Shown piece after piece: positions 13,126 through 14,531 of a DNA stretch of 14,531 nt (position 1 is the first letter of the stretch; the number at the start of each line of letters is the position of its first letter). Where the stretch lies: the NCBI GenBank assembly GCA_051892875.1, contig JBJFGR010000055.1, positions 1-14,531 on the forward strand. The letters are read 5' to 3'. The notes below the pieces were generated by a model that saw nothing but the letters and a program-made list of their open reading frames with translations, had not been told where the DNA came from and did no database searches. The DNA comes from JBJFGR01 sp051892875 (GTDB lineage: Bacteria > Pseudomonadota > Gammaproteobacteria > Enterobacterales > Succinivibrionaceae). Position numbers and translations under genes: made by a program.

Positions 13126-13475
13126 CTCAAGTGGAATTTAAACAAATAGCAGAAAAGTTTGGTTTTACGACTTTTTCTTTAGCTCCATGGGATGAGACTA
13201 TTGGAATTTATGTTGACAATGACAATGCCCGTCATAAGTTAATTGCTTCATGTCAAACTAATGGTGAATGTAAGGTATATCATCCTAAAATGGCTCAAAA
13301 AAGAAATGTTGAAGGAGTTATGAAATACTTTATTTTGATGGACGATAGATATAAATGTTACAAGAAACCTAAGAAGCTTTATTATCGTTTGAAATCAATA
13401 GTTGATTATATTCATAAATTGAAAGCTGAAATTAAAAGAAGACAAATTCAAAACATTTGTAAGGAGAAGTTTTAA
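13122..13475 (+). CDS. ICKE-tail family protein, 117 residues, last of the array
   Basis: MTQVEFKQIAEKFGFTTF is the family N-terminal helix. GIYVDNDNARHKLIASC and CKVYHPKM align with the 12229 protein. A basic stretch (YKCYKKPKKLYYRLK) leads into the final helix and tail EIKRRQIQNICKEKF. Soluble, five Cys. It starts in an ATGA overlap. Its tail codons contain a good AAGGAG although no gene follows closely, and a terminator comes next. This suggests the C-terminal motif is kept for the protein and not only as a ribosome-binding site. Function unknown. Confidence 0.7.
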   Translation: MTQVEFKQIAEKFGFTTFSLAPWDETIGIYVDNDNARHKLIASCQTNGECKVYHPKMAQKRNVEGVMKYFILMDDRYKCYKKPKKLYYRLKSIVDYIHKLKAEIKRRQIQNICKEKF

Positions 13476-13482
13476 TAGAAAT

Positions 13483-13507
13483 AAAGATGGTTAATACCAT
13501 CTTTTTT
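13483..13507 (+). terminator. Rho-independent terminator closing the paralogue array
   Basis: AAAGATGGT (13483-13491) pairs with ACCATCTTT (13496-13504) around TAAT and runs into a T-tract ending at 13507. Confidence 0.85.
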
Positions 13508-13516
13508 ATTTTGTAT

Positions 13517-13524
13517 TATAAATA
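13517..13524 (+). promoter_or_regulatory. Late promoter (TATAAATA) four bases before the neck-like gene
   Basis: A perfect T4-type late box, TATAAATA, directly after the array terminator and only GTAT away from ATG 13529. The transcript would start at about the start codon. No Shine-Dalgarno sequence is present. Confidence 0.6.
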
Positions 13525-13528
13525 GTAT

Positions 13529-14530
13529 ATGGCTAATATAACACAAGAAATTACTAAGAAAGGACCATTTCCAAAACCTCCTCCACCTCCAGGCGGAATG
13601 TTTCCAATGCATCCACCAATGGATGGCATGCTTCCAGGAAATGAAATAAGAGGACCATTTCCTCCAGCAGATGGACCATGGCCAGGAACAGGACCAAAAC
13701 CTGATATACTTCCACCTCATCCACCTGCACCTCCACATCCTCCATTTAAACCACCTGTTAGAGATGAGTTTATGGATGCGATGAACATTCAGAATGTAGC
13801 TCAAATGAGAAACTACATTAAGATGATGTTAGGTGCTCCAGTAATTTGTATTGAAATTTCAGATCAACAATTGAATTTTATTATTGCTGATACAGTTAAA
13901 TACATGTGGAAGTATTATTTCAGAGAAGGTAATTATAGAGATTATCTTGTTATGGACTTAGTACCAGGAAAATCACATTATAAGATATGTGATGAATTAG
14001 AGTCAATTGTAGATTTCCAAGTTTCAGATTGGATGGGAACAATCAATGATTTGTTTACTCTACCACATAATGCTTTGTATAACACAGTAATGAGTATGGG
14101 TAGTTCTTTTACAGGTTCTTGTTATAGTAATGCTGGTGGATTTGGAGATGTTCTAGGCCATTGGAATGCTGCACTTGTATGGTTGGAACAGGCTAAGATG
14201 GATTTCGGTGAATCATATACCGTAAGATATAATGAGAAAGAAAAGGAATTATCTGTATGGCCTCAACCTGACCATCCTGTAAGAGGATTGATGGAAGTAT
14301 ATAAGAGACAGAAGTCAAGTAAGTTATTTAATGATGTAATCTTTAGACGTATGGTAGTTGCAAGAGCAGGTATGATATGGACTAATGCATTAAGGAAATA
14401 TACATTATCGATTGCTGGTGGTGGTTCTTTAAATGCTGATTCATTATATTCATCTTATAAAGAAGAATGGGATGATTGTAGAGAACAGATAAGATTGGAA
14501 TCTCCATTAGGGTTCTTTGAAATAGCATAA
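13529..14530 (+). CDS. Probable neck protein (T4 gp13-like) with a Pro-rich N-terminal extension
   Basis: A 333-residue protein. Residues 12-76 are mostly Pro, Gly and Met with a few His (GPFPKPPPPPGG; PPHPPAPPHPP) and are surely disordered. The folded part starts near residue 80. MLGAPVICIEISDQQLNFII with a following aromatic helix (YMWKYYF) resembles the start of the gp13 neck family, where LG-x-P-V precedes D-x-Q-x-x-x-x-I. The C-terminus also fits: an ALRKYT...GGGSLNADSLYSSY stretch corresponding to the K-x-x-LPGG-x-x-LN-x-x-x-LY region, then a P-L-x-F-F end. In T4, gp13 with gp14 completes the packaged head and gives the tail a docking site. The Pro-rich extension is not typical of gp13. 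The call is from memory of the family pattern; another head-tail connector is possible. Confidence 0.65.
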   Translation: MANITQEITKKGPFPKPPPPPGGMFPMHPPMDGMLPGNEIRGPFPPADGPWPGTGPKPDILPPHPPAPPHPPFKPPVRDEFMDAMNIQNVAQMRNYIKMMLGAPVICIEISDQQLNFIIADTVKYMWKYYFREGNYRDYLVMDLVPGKSHYKICDELESIVDFQVSDWMGTINDLFTLPHNALYNTVMSMGSSFTGSCYSNAGGFGDVLGHWNAALVWLEQAKMDFGESYTVRYNEKEKELSVWPQPDHPVRGLMEVYKRQKSSKLFNDVIFRRMVVARAGMIWTNALRKYTLSIAGGGSLNADSLYSSYKEEWDDCREQIRLESPLGFFEIA

Positions 14531-14531
14531 A

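Noticed and set aside
13472..13804. Long minus-strand frame opposite the Pro-rich coding region, rich in Trp
   Set aside because: It is the complement of CCA/CCT codons, runs across a terminator and promoter, and has no ribosome-binding site.
1..14531. Stop-codon reassignment, considered because of the in-frame TAA at 10594
   Set aside because: TAA, TAG and TGA each terminate genes that are immediately followed by or overlapped with another start, so a recoded genome is not supported.

Overview
The window looks like part of a large, AT-rich tailed phage, probably a T4-type myovirus with a big genome. Every supported gene is on the + strand, and genes are packed with 1-4 base gaps or ATGA/TAATG overlaps. 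The evidence for a phage is: a tail-fibre-like protein carrying the ARQNIGA and YAREDHVHP motifs, a holin-like/M15-peptidase lysis pair, an HNH endonuclease of the type common in T4-like phages, T4-late-promoter-like TATAAATA boxes, and a final gene that resembles the gp13 neck-protein family. The host cannot be named. TAA, TAG and TGA all end genes tightly followed by other genes, so there is no sign of a recoded stop.

Layout. Positions 1-3709 are a tail-fibre and lysis region: the end of a probable fibre protein, an unknown gene, then a 53-bp direct repeat (1204-1256 and 2132-2184) that carries the ribosome-binding site and first 11 codons of a fibre gene. A more GC-rich holin/endolysin cassette lies between the two copies. 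Positions 3749-8462 hold late-type genes: two conserved or unknown proteins (3749, 6719), a small CxxC protein, a SprT-like metalloprotease, a 577-residue protein with two diverged copies of a helical module plus signal-peptide-like segment, a short HNH endonuclease, and two unknown proteins. A good terminator at 8486-8511 closes this block.

Positions 8463-13507 look like an accessory island with its own signals. A palindrome-rich noncoding stretch (8575-8672) comes first. A promoter/leader module occurs twice (8715 and 9233), each in front of small genes, and the first unit has its own terminator (9201-9230). The second unit runs as one chain of overlapping genes to a terminator at 13483-13507. 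Eight of its reading frames, plus one decayed one, end in a helix with the consensus K-L-x-x-I-[KRQ]-[NSH]-I-C-K-E. Several also share an N-terminal EF-x-x-I-x-x-x-x-G-[YF] helix and an [IVL]-Y-[IVL]-[DN]-N strand. This is an expanded paralogous family I do not recognise. The array shows gene birth and decay: one member has an in-frame TAA before its family tail, one lost its start codon and middle, and one has a frameshift inside its membrane anchor.

After the island a TATAAATA box sits four bases before the start of the neck-like gene (13529-14530), returning to virion genes. The two most interesting items are the ICKE paralogue array and the 577-residue duplicated-module protein, whose L-x-E-A sites and signal-like segments suggest a processed, possibly ejected, head protein. 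Both interpretations are inference.
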